A DNA stretch of 64,000 nt from Malania oleifera (GCF_029873635.1 NC_080425.1:43852402-43916401); one strand, 5' to 3'; positions 1-10,610 are shown, counted from the first letter of the stretch. Notes: generated from the sequence alone by a model not told the origin. Numbers and translations: made by a program.

Positions 1-1812
1 TTGTTTGAAAGACTAGCTTTTCACAAAAGGATTTTGCACACAAAATCTAGGTTTAGGTATCTTGCAACAACAATGCAAGAACCACAACCCTCAAAGTCTT
101 CCCACACAAGATTTATCAAATGAAATCCGTGGAAGAACTTTAGGCTATACTCTCAAATAAAATCAATCAACCTTTATACCAAAAGAGAGTATTAGCTAGA
201 AAGATTACGCACAACAGCCTTATAGAAATACTCACAATGCTTAGAGAAATAAAGATTGAAGAGTATGTGAGTGTTTGCAAGAAGTTTTTGGCTAATATAG
301 GGTTTTAAGAGTTGAGAGAGTTTTGCCCTAATCAAGTTTGCTAATCCTTGCTAATAATGATAAATGAATGGGTATATATAGGCAAGGAGGTATTTTTGAC
401 CGTTGGGGACCTATTGGGCATTATTAGGAAAGTTTTAAATCATTTTAAAATAATTAACCCTGTTTAAAAAATATTAAGTGTGGTAAAAAATCAGGGCAAC
501 CCGAGAGGTCCGGTCGACCAAAAATGTTTCGGTCGACCAGGACTCAATTGGCTCGGTCGACCAGGGGACTTTTGAACTGAAAGGCTCGATCGACCGGAGA
601 GGGCGATTTGCCAATTTTCCGAGTTTCGGTCGACCAGGGCATTTTGAACTACCTGGTTCGGTCGACCAGACCGCTGAAAATTCACCCGAGGACCTTCCGG
701 TCGACCAGGTAGTTGTAGTATAAAAGCTCTCGGTCGACCGAATGGTCAAATGTTGACTCAGGAAGGTTTCGGTCGACCAGGGCATTTTGAACTATAAGTT
801 TCGGTCGACCAAGTGGTCAAAATTTGACCCAGGGAGGTTTCGGTCGACCAGGGCTTCTTGAACTACATGTTTCGGTCGACCAGGGCGAGTTTCAGTCGAC
901 CGTGGTGAAGGCTCGGTCGACCGGGAGGTCAAAAAGTTGACTCCCACGTGGTTCGGTCGATCGGGGTCAAATGAACTGAAAGGGCTCGGTCGACCGGCCC
1001 CCTACTTTTCTGCACAGATACTATTCAGTGTTTTGGCCATAACTTTTTCTGTACAACTCCAAATTGAATTTTCTTGATACCAATAGAAAGGTAAGAGAAA
1101 ATTCCATAACTTTCATGTTGAACACATTTTAAGATAATAACTTTTGGAATGAGAAAAATGTCCATCAATGAGACGGAAGAAACATGAAGGGAGTTTTTCT
1201 CTTACGGACACGTTTCAGTGTTTTGGCCATAACTTTTTCTATGTAACTCCAATTTGGACGTTCTTGATATCAAACTCAAGCTATGGTAAAATACCACAAT
1301 TTTCATGTTGAACATGGTTTGATATGAGATCCAATTGAGTGAGAAAATTTCTTATTTCTAACGGTTTGGTCGAATGGCCGGTTGACCGACCCCTTTGAAA
1401 ATTTTAGTTTTTGCCTTCTTTTAACTTCAAAACCATTTAAAAACCTTTGTATAAGTTAGGCATTTTATGAAAAAGGTTTTTCATGTTATTTGGAGGTCCT
1501 ATGGTCAATCTAAGGTCAATTTGAGCATACCTACCTATCATGCATGATGCAAATTATTACAAGCCATATGAGTGCGCAGTCCATAATAAAATTACATCCC
1601 AGAATGAAGAAACTGAAAAATAAATATAAATGCAGCACAAGGTTCTTCATTCATTGGCATGAACACCGCACGCCATCATAATAAGTCTTTTAGTCCTGAA
1701 GTGCGCACAAGGTGAACCTGCATACAATTCTCAGTACAACCATTAGTACCAAGAGTATTTGTCATAATCAAAACTGGGTGTGACCAATCAAGTCAACAAG
1801 TCAACATTCTCC
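1..1812 (-). mobile_element. Sirevirus-like Copia LTR, antisense (element C1), cut by window edge
   Basis: A long LTR read on the minus strand. Its promoter is seen as a TATA-like box near 372-379, with a dense palindrome array upstream of it at 500-1010. The LTR ends at 1812 in the CA that precedes a polypurine tract (plus-strand TCTCCCCCTTTTT, 1813-1825). The same order of parts recurs at 40505-42315, and the sequence near 1480-1560 resembles that near 41990-42090. The other LTR edge lies outside the window. It is a fossil, and no gag or pol belongs to it here. The family assignment rests on the long LTR, the multiplied polypurine tracts and the resemblance to the elements at 40-51 kb. Confidence 0.7.
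500..1010 (-). promoter_or_regulatory. Array of about 16 GGTCGACC palindromes upstream of LTR TATA box
   Basis: About sixteen near-identical copies of CGGTCGACC(A/G) are spread over roughly 490 bases, 20 to 40 bases apart, with unrelated sequence between them. The core GTCGAC is a perfect palindrome. A few copies carry one change (CGATCGACC, CAGTCGACC, CGGTCGATC). On the LTR's own strand the array lies about 120 to 630 bases upstream of the TATA-like box. It fits a clustered binding site in the U3 region. The factor is unknown. Confidence 0.75.
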
Positions 1813-3650
1813 CCCTTTTTGATGATGACAAATACTTGCCTACTTCTCCCCCTTTTGGAAACAACAAAAAGGGACTCAAATAAACATTTAAGCACATAGG
1901 CAAATGATCATCTGTAAACAAGTGATCTGATTGAGTAATATATATTCAACACGTTTACAACTACTCAAACAATCCAGTATTCTCAAAAACATTTAAATAG
2001 AAGTACAACTTTCATTCATTCAAAAGATAGAATAGTCATGCATTTCATAGCACAAACAAGTTCATAGAGTATAAATTAATGACTGTTTTAGTAGTTATGC
2101 ACACAAACTATATTACTGGTTATAAAAATGATTTAAATGACATGAAAAACAAAATTAGACCATGAAAATGCACAAACTATTTGGAATTTAAACATATCAT
2201 AAGACCCGTGGAAGATTTGAGTTAATGGCACACGACATATGATAGCAAACAGGAAGTTTGAGCATGAACACAATCTAACTAGTTCGCATGCATTTTAATG
2301 TGTAGGTATAGAACCAGTTATGCGACTTTAAAACAAAATATGTATATAATAATAATAATAATAATGAAGCAAGAGAAAAAGTTTAAGTTTTGAAATTAGT
2401 TCTTGCCATAGAGTAATAAATATATATATGTATGAATATATATCCCCCTTATGATGTTTGCAAGATGGTGCTGCGGGTAGCTTGCAGAAAGGAAGTTTTA
2501 ATTTAAAACAAGCAAGCATAAATTTTCTGGTTTGTCAATTAAGTACATACAATAGTATATCCAGAAAATCACAACCATGATGATCCTAAAGATTTAATAG
2601 TTCACATGCGGGATCATATGGCAAACACAACCAACATGTGGCAAAGAACTATAAATCAATGTAAGATTTTTACCAACAACATTTCAGTTTAAGCACATGC
2701 CACATTTGATTCGACACTATATCTAAGCTAAAAAGGTTTGTGAGCATAACATGATAGGCATTTTAATTTTAGATGCTCCCCCTATCAATTTGAATTATTG
2801 CTTAGATATTATAAATTACTTATACGTTGCAAGTGATTGATTTCATTGAATATGCCAAAGTATAAGTGAGCACACAAACCATTCTTCAACAACTATACTT
2901 GATGTCTATTAACAACATTCATCTCAAATTAGTATAGTCACACCTATACAACAAGTGCATCAAAAATAGATATTAAGGCATGCAATGCAACTCATGATCC
3001 AAAAACCTTTCATATCAAAACATGAGACTTTACGTGTAGGATATAATGTTCAGGGATATTAGAAGAGCCTCAATATTTCAACAAACAATAGTGATGCATG
3101 TGAGTCCTATAAGTTCTTTCTATAGGATAGGTGCTCAGCTCTTTAAGTGTTTGATGATTATACAAGGATGATATTTAATTTTCAATTAGTTTTCACTCAT
3201 CCTTTCAAAAATATTTTAACTTTAATTTTATTATAATCATCTTTAACACAAGATTTTATATGGGAAAATCCTAACAAAATTTCGGCAGCATGCCGTTTGT
3301 ATATAGGACATTTTCCTATACAAATTGTACCTAATAAGTTCAAACAAGCAATTTATATTACAGTTCAAGGCATACGAGAACCTATAATCCACTACCAGCA
3401 TGCAATTCACATCAACTGCATCCGCCATGCAGGAGGCATTCTAAACTAAGCATGCAATTAGATAGTATAATCAACTGTCCATATAACATGTAAACCATCC
3501 AACTAGATATTATGAACAATAGATAACCATGGATAGTTAGAAATTCAGTGCAATACCTATATGGACATTTAGGTAGGAAATAAATATATGAGAGCATTTT
3601 AATTTATATAATCATGAAAGAATATATGCTCCCCCTTAATTATGCGCTAA
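1813..3650 (-). mobile_element. Non-coding 3' interior of Sirevirus-like element C1, with repeated polypurine tracts
   Basis: This stretch lies between the LTR and any coding part and holds no credible ORF. Polypurine-tract-like blocks (pyrimidine-rich on the plus strand) recur near 1813, 1846, 2444, 2774 and 3629. The part at 2200-2300 is clearly related to 42780-42880, so the two elements share this non-coding interior. Sireviruses are, from memory, known for multiplied polypurine tracts in this region. The remaining sequence up to about 3980 is AT-rich and not assigned. Confidence 0.55.
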
Positions 3651-3979
3651 TTCATTTTATGCCTTTCCTTATTTTTCAGGTTCTTTAGGTCAAGTATATT
3701 AAGATTTTCAGTGTTATATGCTTGACTTTGGATGAATAGGCTTAGAGGACCAAAAGGTCAAAAGATATATATCTTTAAATAAGCTAAGCCCATATTTGCC
3801 TCTTTTCTTATGATTTACAATACATGAGAGGCCTAAAGTTCAAATGACTTTTCATTTTAAGGTTCATGCATAGGTTTCTTTGAATTTTTGTTCCATCATA
3901 TAGATTGAAACCTATATCAATTAAATTAGCCATTTTAACTTAATTCATGAGAATGAAGCTCTTTCATGTATAAGCAGAT

Positions 3980-4473
3980 ACTGAGGTTTGCTTTATGGTA
4001 AATATGTGCATACTTCTGCGTGTATCTGTTCAGTTGTTATTGTTTATCATACGATTATATTTTGGATATATACATTAAAACCCATCTGACACACTGTTAT
4101 ACTTTATTCATCCTTACTGAGAAGTGTCTCACCCCAACGATTTACTAACTTTTCAGGTCCTTCTGGTGATCGAGCGTAGCCAAGCTCTGGGGCAGGGTTT
4201 AGTTTTTGTGGTTGTAAGTTAATGTAAGATACTGGAATATATAGGTTTATGTTTTAAATGCTGGTATGTAATATGGATAGATGGAAGTGTCTTTTTGGTT
4301 GTGTAATATGAATTATAGAATACTTCTTTTTGGGATGATATATAGTACTCTGGTATTATTGTTGAGGATGTATTATTATTATTTCCGTTGTGTGTATGAA
4401 TAATATGGTATTAGAGATGGATTTTTGGACACCTAACACCCCGAGCCCCACTTGGTGGGTTTGGGGCGTTACA
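3980..4473 (+). mobile_element. 3' part of a Gypsy LTR
   Basis: The sequence ends in GGGGCGTTACA at 4473, the same terminal type as the other Gypsy LTRs in the window. It contains the shared module TTACTGAGAAGTGTCTCACC near 4117-4136, followed by TTTTCAGG. The upstream limit is uncertain. No partner LTR or interior was found next to it, so it is a remnant. The orientation is plus, judged from the terminal CA and the direction of the module. Confidence 0.55.
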
Positions 4474-5335
4474 TGGAGCACATATGAGGAGGCCTTTTTG
4501 CATTGAAGTGGGTCATGCATATAAAGCCTAAGCATATTTTTTTTTGTACCCATCCAAATGACAATCGGTTGGAGTTTCCTAAGCATTTCAAAACCAACGG
4601 TTAGAATCTAGTCTATTGCAATGTCGCCTTGCTCAAGATTTTCAATTCCAACTCAACAGTGGCATTATATAATTAGTTGTGTTCACGTAAAGTTTCTAAT
4701 ATTTTAAAAAGTTGCTCATAATTTTAGATAATTGTGCGATTGAAATAATCACGCTTTTTAAAACAATTTTATGATAATATGACTTAAATTTATTTTATTC
4801 TTAAAAACTATAATTTAAAAAAAAAACAACAAATTTGTAAATATTTTGAATTATATGTGTATAAAATAAAATAATAGGGAAATGCATGTTTATTTATTCT
4901 ATTTTTCTTTTAAATAGCTTAACAACAATATTATGATTCTATTAATAATGAAATGATTTAGGAATATATTATCGCACTTGTAATGAATTCCCTCACCCTC
5001 TCCTTGAAAATATTGTATAAATTTAAATAAAACTTTATCTATGTTTAGAAATATAAACTTGAGATTTCATATTTGAATTTATATAAATTTTATTAAAAGT
5101 ATATCTAAAATTGTCATAAATTTTATATAAATTCACACAAATCAAAATCTAGAACTCCAAATCCATGCTTCCAAACACCAATCATAGTATAAAATTGTAT
5201 TCAATTTCTTTCAAAACAACAAAAATCCAAATCCAAATCCCAAAATCATGCGCCAAACATTACCTCAATTAATATTTTCCCAAACATAATTCAAGTATCT
5301 CAAGTAGAAATAAGCTATGAAACTGGAAGGTCAAA
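4474..5335. other. AT-rich stretch with no recognisable feature
   Basis: There is no convincing ORF, terminal repeat or microsatellite longer than a few units. Poly-A/T runs and AT-rich sequence dominate. Nothing here can be annotated with support. Confidence 0.5.
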
Positions 5336-5339
5336 ACTC

Positions 5340-5530
5340 AAAAGTATAAAAATCCATTATAACATGTTGGCCACACTACCAATTTTCAACACTCCATAGA
5401 TCATTAAGAACATTCTCACACACGCGCACACGCACAAAAGCATAAAAATATATTATAACATGTTGACCACACTACCAATTTGCAACACTCCATAGATCAT
5501 TAAGAACATTCTCACATGCGCACGCGCGCA
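5340..5530. repeat. Tandem duplication, two units of about 97 bases
   Basis: The block at 5340-5436 is repeated directly at 5437-5530. Both units hold TTATAACATGTTG, then CCACACTACCAA, then ACTCCATAGATCATTAAG, and end in a CA/CG-rich tail. A handful of substitutions separate them. The unit tail continues into the CA-rich tract that follows. Confidence 0.85.
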
Positions 5531-5660
5531 CACACAGACACACTATCAAACATACACACACGCATGCCCCCCCCCCCCCAACACACACAATCATTTCAGA
5601 CACACACACATGCAGACACACACTCACACATGCACGCACACACACAAACACACTCAGATA
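5517..5660. repeat. CA-rich microsatellite with a poly-C run
   Basis: An imperfect CA/CG dinucleotide tract runs through here, broken by a run of C residues near 5567-5579. The cysteine/valine-rich ORF on the minus strand across it is a translation of the repeat and is not regarded as a gene. Confidence 0.8.
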
Positions 5661-5689
5661 TTTGTAGAAAAAGAAGAAGAAGAACCTAG

Positions 5690-5935
5690 GAGCAGTGGAG
5701 ATGGCGGTGGTAGGAGGGAAAGACAATGACGACGATGGGAGGAGAGAACGAACAGCAACAGTGGTGGGAGGAGGGAATAAGCGGCAGGGGCGGTGGGAGG
5801 AAGGAACAACGGCGGCGATGGCTGTGGGAGGAGGGAATAGCGGCGGCGAGGGTGGAAGGACTAAGTTGCGCTCATGGAGGAGGAAGGAGGAGGAGGGAAT
5901 TGGGGAAAATGTGGGGAAAAACCACGGGGGTTAGG
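5690..5935 (+). other. Glycine/arginine-rich low-complexity ORF, probably not a host gene
   Basis: A GGA/GGC-rich purine tract yields overlapping ORFs in two frames (79 and 88 codons), with repeated VVGGGN/EEG-like units. Two open frames over the same repeat argue that the openness comes from composition. It lies directly before the inverted-repeat cluster, so it may belong to the same transposon. No domain is recognised. No splice or promoter signal decides the matter. Confidence 0.3.
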
Positions 5936-6535
5936 GTTTTAGGTTTTAGAGTATTAGTGACTGTTTCAAAACTGTCACTGATAGTTAAATAAATTGGTGG
6001 GAAATAAAAGTTAAGATTATTAGTGACAGTTTTTGAAAACAGTCACTTATAAGTGACGGATCAGAACCATCACTAATAATGCATTTTCTACGGGGAAATA
6101 AAGGTAAAGACTATTCACTAATAGTCTATTATTAGTGAGGATTTTTGTAAACCGTCGCTAATAGTCTTAACCTTTATTTTCCACCAAAAATGCTTTTTTA
6201 GTGACGGTTTTATAAAACTGTCACTACTAATGGACTACTAGTGATGGTTCTTAACCATCACTAATAGTCTACTATTAGTGTCACTTCTAATTTGTCACTA
6301 ATACTCGAAAAAACCCACAATAGTTTGAGCGGGAAAACTGATTTTTAGTGATGAAAATATTAGTGATGCTTTCAATTTCATCACTAAAAGAGCATTATTA
6401 GTGACGATTTAGAAAATCATCACTAATGGAGTTAGTATTAGTGACAGTTTTGACTAAAAATCACTAACCATATTGAACTTTTAGTGACGAAATTGAAAGC
6501 ATCACTAATATTTTCATCACTAAAAATTAATTTTT
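5936..6535. repeat. Cluster of inverted repeats built on TTAGTGACGGTTTT (CACTA-like end or MITE)
   Basis: Many copies of TTAGTGACNGTTTT and its complement AAAACNGTCACTAA alternate across 600 bases and form small hairpins. Such alternating repeats are known from the subterminal regions of plant CACTA (EnSpm) transposons, and from MITEs derived from them. The right edge reads TTTTTTTTATAGTTT, whose complement resembles a CACTATAAAAA terminus. No transposase is present and no target duplication was found, so the class is uncertain. Confidence 0.5.
6340..6528. repeat. Near-perfect hairpin with 51-base arms
   Basis: The left arm 6340-6390 and right arm 6478-6528 are reverse complements with about two mismatches. 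They are separated by an 87-base loop that contains further short inverted repeats. A transcript from either strand would fold into a long stem. This is the best-preserved part of the inverted-repeat cluster. Confidence 0.85.
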
Positions 6536-7766
6536 TTTTTTTATAGTTTAAGTTGTATGTCTCACCTAAGCAACTACTTATGTGCTTAAGTGACTCATTT
6601 TAATTTTTTAGGCGATTTCTTGATTAATTAATTAATTAGATGATTACCGTCATATTCCAATGGGCTATGCAATGATCACAGAAGCAATAATACATGAGCT
6701 AAAATATGGAATAGCAAAAAAAATGATATTTAAATGCTTTAATTGTAACTATACTTATCTGACTTTTCCTAAAAAAGGAAAAAAGAAAAAACAGATTTAA
6801 GCAAAAAATGTAACGTTAAGATCTTGTCTAACCACCAATTAATACTAATAAAATAAATAAATAATCTAATCTATGTATGAACAACATTGCAGAAAAAACA
6901 TAAGATAGGCCATTTTACTCAAAAAGTTTAATTAAAATTAAGTTAAGAATTTTTCTTGTTACTTTCAAATATTAGGAAGAAAACGGGATCCAACGCCCCC
7001 ATTGCGAAGCCAAATTTAAAGCATGAACCGGTTAATTGCTGCCTTTTCTCTTACACAATAATATTTGTTGTTGAATAATGAAAAAAGTAGTTGGTGGTTG
7101 AGTTGGTATAAAATAATTTCTTTATTTCTTAATTTTAAATTTTTAAATAATTAAATACAAAATTGTTATCTTAATTGTTTTGTTTTCTAATATATATGGA
7201 TGTATCATGTCATATAGCTAAATATTATGGATGATAATTGTACAATCTTCCCTCCATTAGGAATTAATCAACTATGAACATATCTTACTTTAATCTACTA
7301 TTTATTATAGAAACATCCTTTTGTAGTTTACTATAAGTTCACATTGAGTTAGAATTATGTAAATAAACTATATATCTCTTATCTCATTTATTTTCTCTTA
7401 TTTATCTAAAGCACTTAAACTTGCGACTTGCAACATAAAATTAAATTGTATTGAAATGTTACTTTTAGAGGTAGCATTGGTGCATAATAAAGGTGCTTTG
7501 CATGTTTTAAGATTTAAATATTTAATATAAATAAAAGATCTCGTTTAATATAGGACATATCATTTACTTCATATGAATGTTATGAATGTTATCATATTTC
7601 GAGTCAAAAATTATATATATATATATATATATAATGTGAAATAAAGAAGCTGGATTTAGAAATGATAATCCTTCAAGCCTATAATTCCTTTTGATTTAAA
7701 AATTAATTAATTTTATAAAAATAAAGGGAAAAAAATGCAGATTGTATTTAATTAAATTTAATTAAT
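6536..7766. other. AT-rich intergenic DNA with a short TA microsatellite
   Basis: No ORF with domain similarity and no terminal repeats were seen. A TA repeat lies at about 7612-7632. The stretch ends where the duplicated DMP segment begins. Confidence 0.5.
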
Positions 7767-7818
7767 TTATTCAAAATTCATTCGATGAATCGAACAAGCT
7801 AAATAGCTATTTTTCCTA

Positions 7819-7826
7819 GTTAGGGG
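7819..7826. other. Paralogous empty site of the hAT insertion
   Basis: GTTAGGGG occurs once here, in CCTAGTTAGGGGACAGTCCC. In copy 2 the same octamer flanks the hAT element on both sides (14179-14186 and 20277-20284). This is the pre-insertion state, apart from a two-base indel just downstream. Confidence 0.9.
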
Positions 7827-7877
7827 ACAGTCCCACAATTCACAAGCCTTTGGTATTTTATCAAATCGAATTTAAAA

Positions 7878-7908
<31 letters not shown>

Positions 7909-8264
7909 TCTATGGTGCAGGAGCCACTTGCTTCAATGCCATCCTCTCTGCAATTCACATGTTCTGTGTGCCTCTATTTTAATTTTCTTCATGCACTTTG
8001 TATATAAGCTTATCCATCCTTTTCATTCTTTTCATTTTCTATTGTTTCTATATTTCTCATTTGACTTCTCTCTAGGTGCACCTCTAACTACCAATTAAAC
8101 AAGTCCTTACGCGTAGGTAAACCATTTAATTAATCAATAAGATTCGGTCAAAACGCGGTGCATGCTGTCGGTCATACTGCATGCATCCCTAACGTCACGC
8201 ATAAAAAATTTATATATTTATAAATATTGGGAGCAAGTTATTGCCATAGGAGCTTCCCATGCCA

Positions 8265-8290
8265 CTATATATATACATATACTTGTGTGG
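8265..8290 (+). promoter_or_regulatory. Possible TATA box of DMP gene 1
   Basis: CTATATATATACATATAC lies about 250 bases upstream of the ATG. The matching stretch of copy 2 is ATGATATATATAACAC near 20716. The leader between this box and the ATG has no better-supported start codon in frame. The assignment is by sequence and position only. Confidence 0.35.
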
Positions 8291-8362
8291 AAACTTCATG
8301 AAATTAACACACCACCACGCACGCGGTCACCTAACTTCTAACCTCTCAAGACGTCCAAGCAA

Positions 8363-8398
8363 AATCGCCACCGCCACCGCCACCGCCACCGCCACCAC
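8363..8398 (+). repeat. CCACCG hexamer repeat in the 5' leader of DMP gene 1
   Basis: CCACCG units are repeated about 120 bases before the start codon. Copy 2 has fewer units at 20821-20837. The length difference is one of the few 5' differences between the two genes. Confidence 0.8.
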
Positions 8399-8519
8399 GA
8401 GGACTGCGTCCAATATATATCATCTGTTTGTCAAGAATATTGTGCAAGTGCAAGGGCAAGGCCGACCATAATTTCGCTTTCTTTGTGAATTGTCTCATTT
8501 TGAGTCGAAGCCTAAATAA

Positions 8520-9182
8520 ATGTCTAGTCTCAGAACAAGACCATCCAAATCCGCCGTCGACCCAACTGCCGCAACCACCGCTTCAACCGTCGCAGACCAG
8601 GACGGGCAGGAAGCCCTGAATTCTCCGCCGCCGCCGCCCACTCCAGCGCCAACCGCGATCTCGAAGATCCTAGGGAGCACGGCCAACTTAGCGAACCTCC
8701 TCCCCACGGGCACTCTCCTGGCGTTCCAATTCCTGACGCCGGTGTTCACCAACAACGGATCGTGCGACGGCGCCACCGGATCCTTGACGGTGGCGTTGCT
8801 CGTGCTCCTGGCCGCTTCGTGCTTCCTGGCCTGCTTCACTGACAGCGTCAAGACGGACGACGGGCGAGTGTACCACGGCCTCGCCACACTGGACGGGATG
8901 TGGCTTTTCGATTACGATAACTCGGGGGAGCTGCCGGATCTGAGGAAGCACAGGGTGAGGTTGATCGACGGGGTTCATGGGGTTCTGACGGTGTTGGTGT
9001 TTCTGGCGGTGGCTCTGAGGGACAAAAACGTGGTGGGATGCTTTTATCCGAAGCCTGGTCATGAGGCGCAAGAGGTTTTGGATATTGTTCCGATTGGAAT
9101 AGGAGTGATCTGCAGCTTGTTGTTTGTGGTTTTCCCAACTACGAGAATTGGGATTGGTTACTCACTTACGCCGGCGAAATGA
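8520..9182 (+). CDS. DMP: DMP family (DUF679) four-span membrane protein, copy 1
   Basis: An intronless 220-residue protein of the plant DUF679 (DMP) family. The N-terminal 45 residues are variable and rich in Ser, Thr, Ala and Pro, including SPPPPPTPAP. Four hydrophobic spans follow at roughly 58-77, 88-106, 150-167 and 186-206. Family signatures include LANLLPTGTLLAFQFLTPVF, the FTDSVK loop, GMWLFDY, and VLDIVPIGIGVICSLLFVVFP near the C-terminus. Length and single-exon structure are usual for the family. Known members sit in endomembranes or the plasma membrane and act in membrane remodelling during senescence; AtDMP8/9-type members act in gamete fusion. I cannot say which subgroup this is. 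The ATG at 8520 is chosen because it starts the conserved frame and follows stops in the leader. The coding sequence is GC-rich against AT-rich surroundings and identical to copy 2. Confidence 0.93.
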   Translation: MSSLRTRPSKSAVDPTAATTASTVADQDGQEALNSPPPPPTPAPTAISKILGSTANLANLLPTGTLLAFQFLTPVFTNNGSCDGATGSLTVALLVLLAASCFLACFTDSVKTDDGRVYHGLATLDGMWLFDYDNSGELPDLRKHRVRLIDGVHGVLTVLVFLAVALRDKNVVGCFYPKPGHEAQEVLDIVPIGIGVICSLLFVVFPTTRIGIGYSLTPAK

Positions 9183-9375
9183 TTTTTCCGCTTCTTCGAT
9201 CAGACCATCGTTGTTACATGTTGATGTCTGCATCTTTCCCTGGCTGCCAGCCAAGCAAGAAAAAACGAAAGAAGAAAAATGGATGTCGATGGATTTGACT
9301 TGATGTTATTTGATTTTCTCTTTCCGTGGAAAATTGTAATTTTAATTTTATTCAACAATAGGAGTTGTTTTTTCC

Positions 9376-9588
9376 TGTTTTTTTTTAGTATCGCTGGGTG
9401 TCCACACATCCGTTTTACGGTTCGCGCAACCAATCCCACGCCCTGTGGCAGCCGACCCCACAGCTCCACAGAGATGGTAAATTCAGGAGCCAGCCACAGG
9501 AATCGAACCCGAGAGGGGATGTATCCCTAACCTCGTGAAAGGCACTCCCAGCATCCGCCCTCCCAACTGAGCTACACCCTGGGGGTAT
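9376..9588 (-). mobile_element. tRNA-derived SINE, antisense, with target site duplication
   Basis: Read on the minus strand, the element starts with GGGTGTAGCTCAGTTGGGAG. It holds a pol III A box (TAGCTCAGTTGG, plus coordinates 9563-9574) and B box (GGTTCGATTCC, 9499-9509), and ends in a poly-A run (plus-strand Ts, 9378-9386). It is flanked by a direct repeat of about 17 bases beginning TAGGAGTTGTTTTT (9359-9375 and 9589-9605). Copy 2 of the duplication has a single uninterrupted TAGGAGTTGTTTTTTCC near 21828-21845, so the pre-insertion site is visible. A SINE encodes no protein and relies on LINE enzymes to move. Confidence 0.92.
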
Positions 9589-10146
9589 TAGGAGTTGTTT
9601 TTCCCTTGAAAGTAGGTTAGGGTGTGGGTGCTGATGAATTGATGGGAGTTGTTTATCACTAGTTTGATAGTAGTTTACGTGTGCGTGCCAATAATTAAAT
9701 AAAAGCTAAAAAGGTATTTAAGATTTAACTTATATTAATTGCGAGCTAAGTTTATTTAAAAAGGTATCTTCTCTTTTGAATATCTTATTAAATATTCCTA
9801 AATCATATCATATTTTATTTCAAAATTTTAAAATATATTTTTTAAGGAGTTAATTAAGGACCATTAGATTCAGTTTATAGATCATTCATGATTAATTAGG
9901 TATTATTTGTAGATACCCCAATTTGTCTAGGACTTATATAACAAAATTTAATAAATTTTATTCTATGGAAAAATTACAAAAAAAAAAATATATATTGGGA
10001 AAAAATATAGAGAAAATTCTGAACACAACAATTTTACATTGAAAAGAATAAAATAAAATAAAATAAAATAAGTCAGGCTCTCCAATTCCATGATGGCACC
10101 TACACACACACACACGCACAAAGGAATTAATTAGGAAAATCAGTAA

Positions 10147-10589
10147 TGATATGCCCAAAATAAGCCAACCCACAAGAACAAGTCAACAGCTAGCCCACAC
10201 TCCCCAAGTCAAACCCTCTAGCGAGAGCAATCAACTCCTAGCCAATAAAGAGGGGGAGAGATCCACGCCAGCGATTTAAATGACCGAGTGATGCACGCAA
10301 ACACTTTATGACCCGAGAGCAATTCACGCCCTCGCACAATAAAGACGGATCAACCCAAGGGTCAACTCCAGCCCCTATAAGAAGGGAGCTAGGGAAGAGG
10401 CCAAGGTAAGTCATTCAACCCATTCTACTGTTGCATTCAGCCTCTCCAGAGTATTCCTCTCATTTAGGCATCGGAGAGATCCCCCAGAGTACACCCTGGG
10501 TCCTCCAAGTCTTTCTCTTTCCATCTTTTTCAGGTCACCGGAGATCTGGGAGCAGTCTTATTGGTCATCACCTATTTTATCCCGCAACA
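10147..10589 (+). repeat. 5' LTR of G1 with TATA box
   Basis: The LTR begins TGATATGCCC and ends in CA just before the primer binding site. A TATA box, CCCTATAAGAAGGG, lies near 10371-10384. No palindrome array of the GTCGAC type lies upstream of it, which makes it the exception among the LTRs here. The start is inferred from the end of the duplicated host segment at 10141. Confidence 0.6.
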
Positions 10590-10590
10590 G

Positions 10591-10610
10591 TTGGCGGCGT
10601 CTGTGGGAAC
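10591..10610 (+). other. Primer binding site of G1
   Basis: TTGGCGGCGTCTGTGGGAAC follows the LTR directly. The TGGCGCCGTCTGTGGGAA-like site is characteristic of Tat/Ogre-group and related plant Gypsy elements. Confidence 0.75.

Larger units (their letters stand above)
7767..10141. repeat. Segmental duplication, copy 1 (contains DMP gene 1)
   Basis: This segment matches 14127-14186 plus 20277-22358. The match starts at TTATTCAAAATTCATT and ends at AATTAGGAAAAT. It includes the DMP gene with its upstream and downstream flanks. Outside the gene the copies differ by several percent plus small indels. Copy 1 carries a SINE (9376-9588) that copy 2 lacks, and lacks the hAT element present in copy 2. 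Its right end abuts the Tat/Ogre-type Gypsy LTR that starts at 10147. Confidence 0.92.

Noticed and set aside
474-785. Two minus-strand ORFs with repeated WSTE/GRPS words
   Set aside because: They are translations of the palindrome array in an LTR promoter.
5472-5726. Cysteine/valine-rich ORF on the minus strand
   Set aside because: It is a translation of the CA microsatellite and poly-C run.
8495-9138. Antisense and other-frame ORFs of 96 to 130 codons over DMP gene 1 (and the same set at 20938-21581)
   Set aside because: They mirror the GC-rich coding sequence, have no domain, and are duplicated only because the gene is.
9499-9574. A tRNA gene suggested by A and B boxes
   Set aside because: There is no cloverleaf of tRNA length. 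The boxes belong to a SINE with poly-A tail and target repeats.
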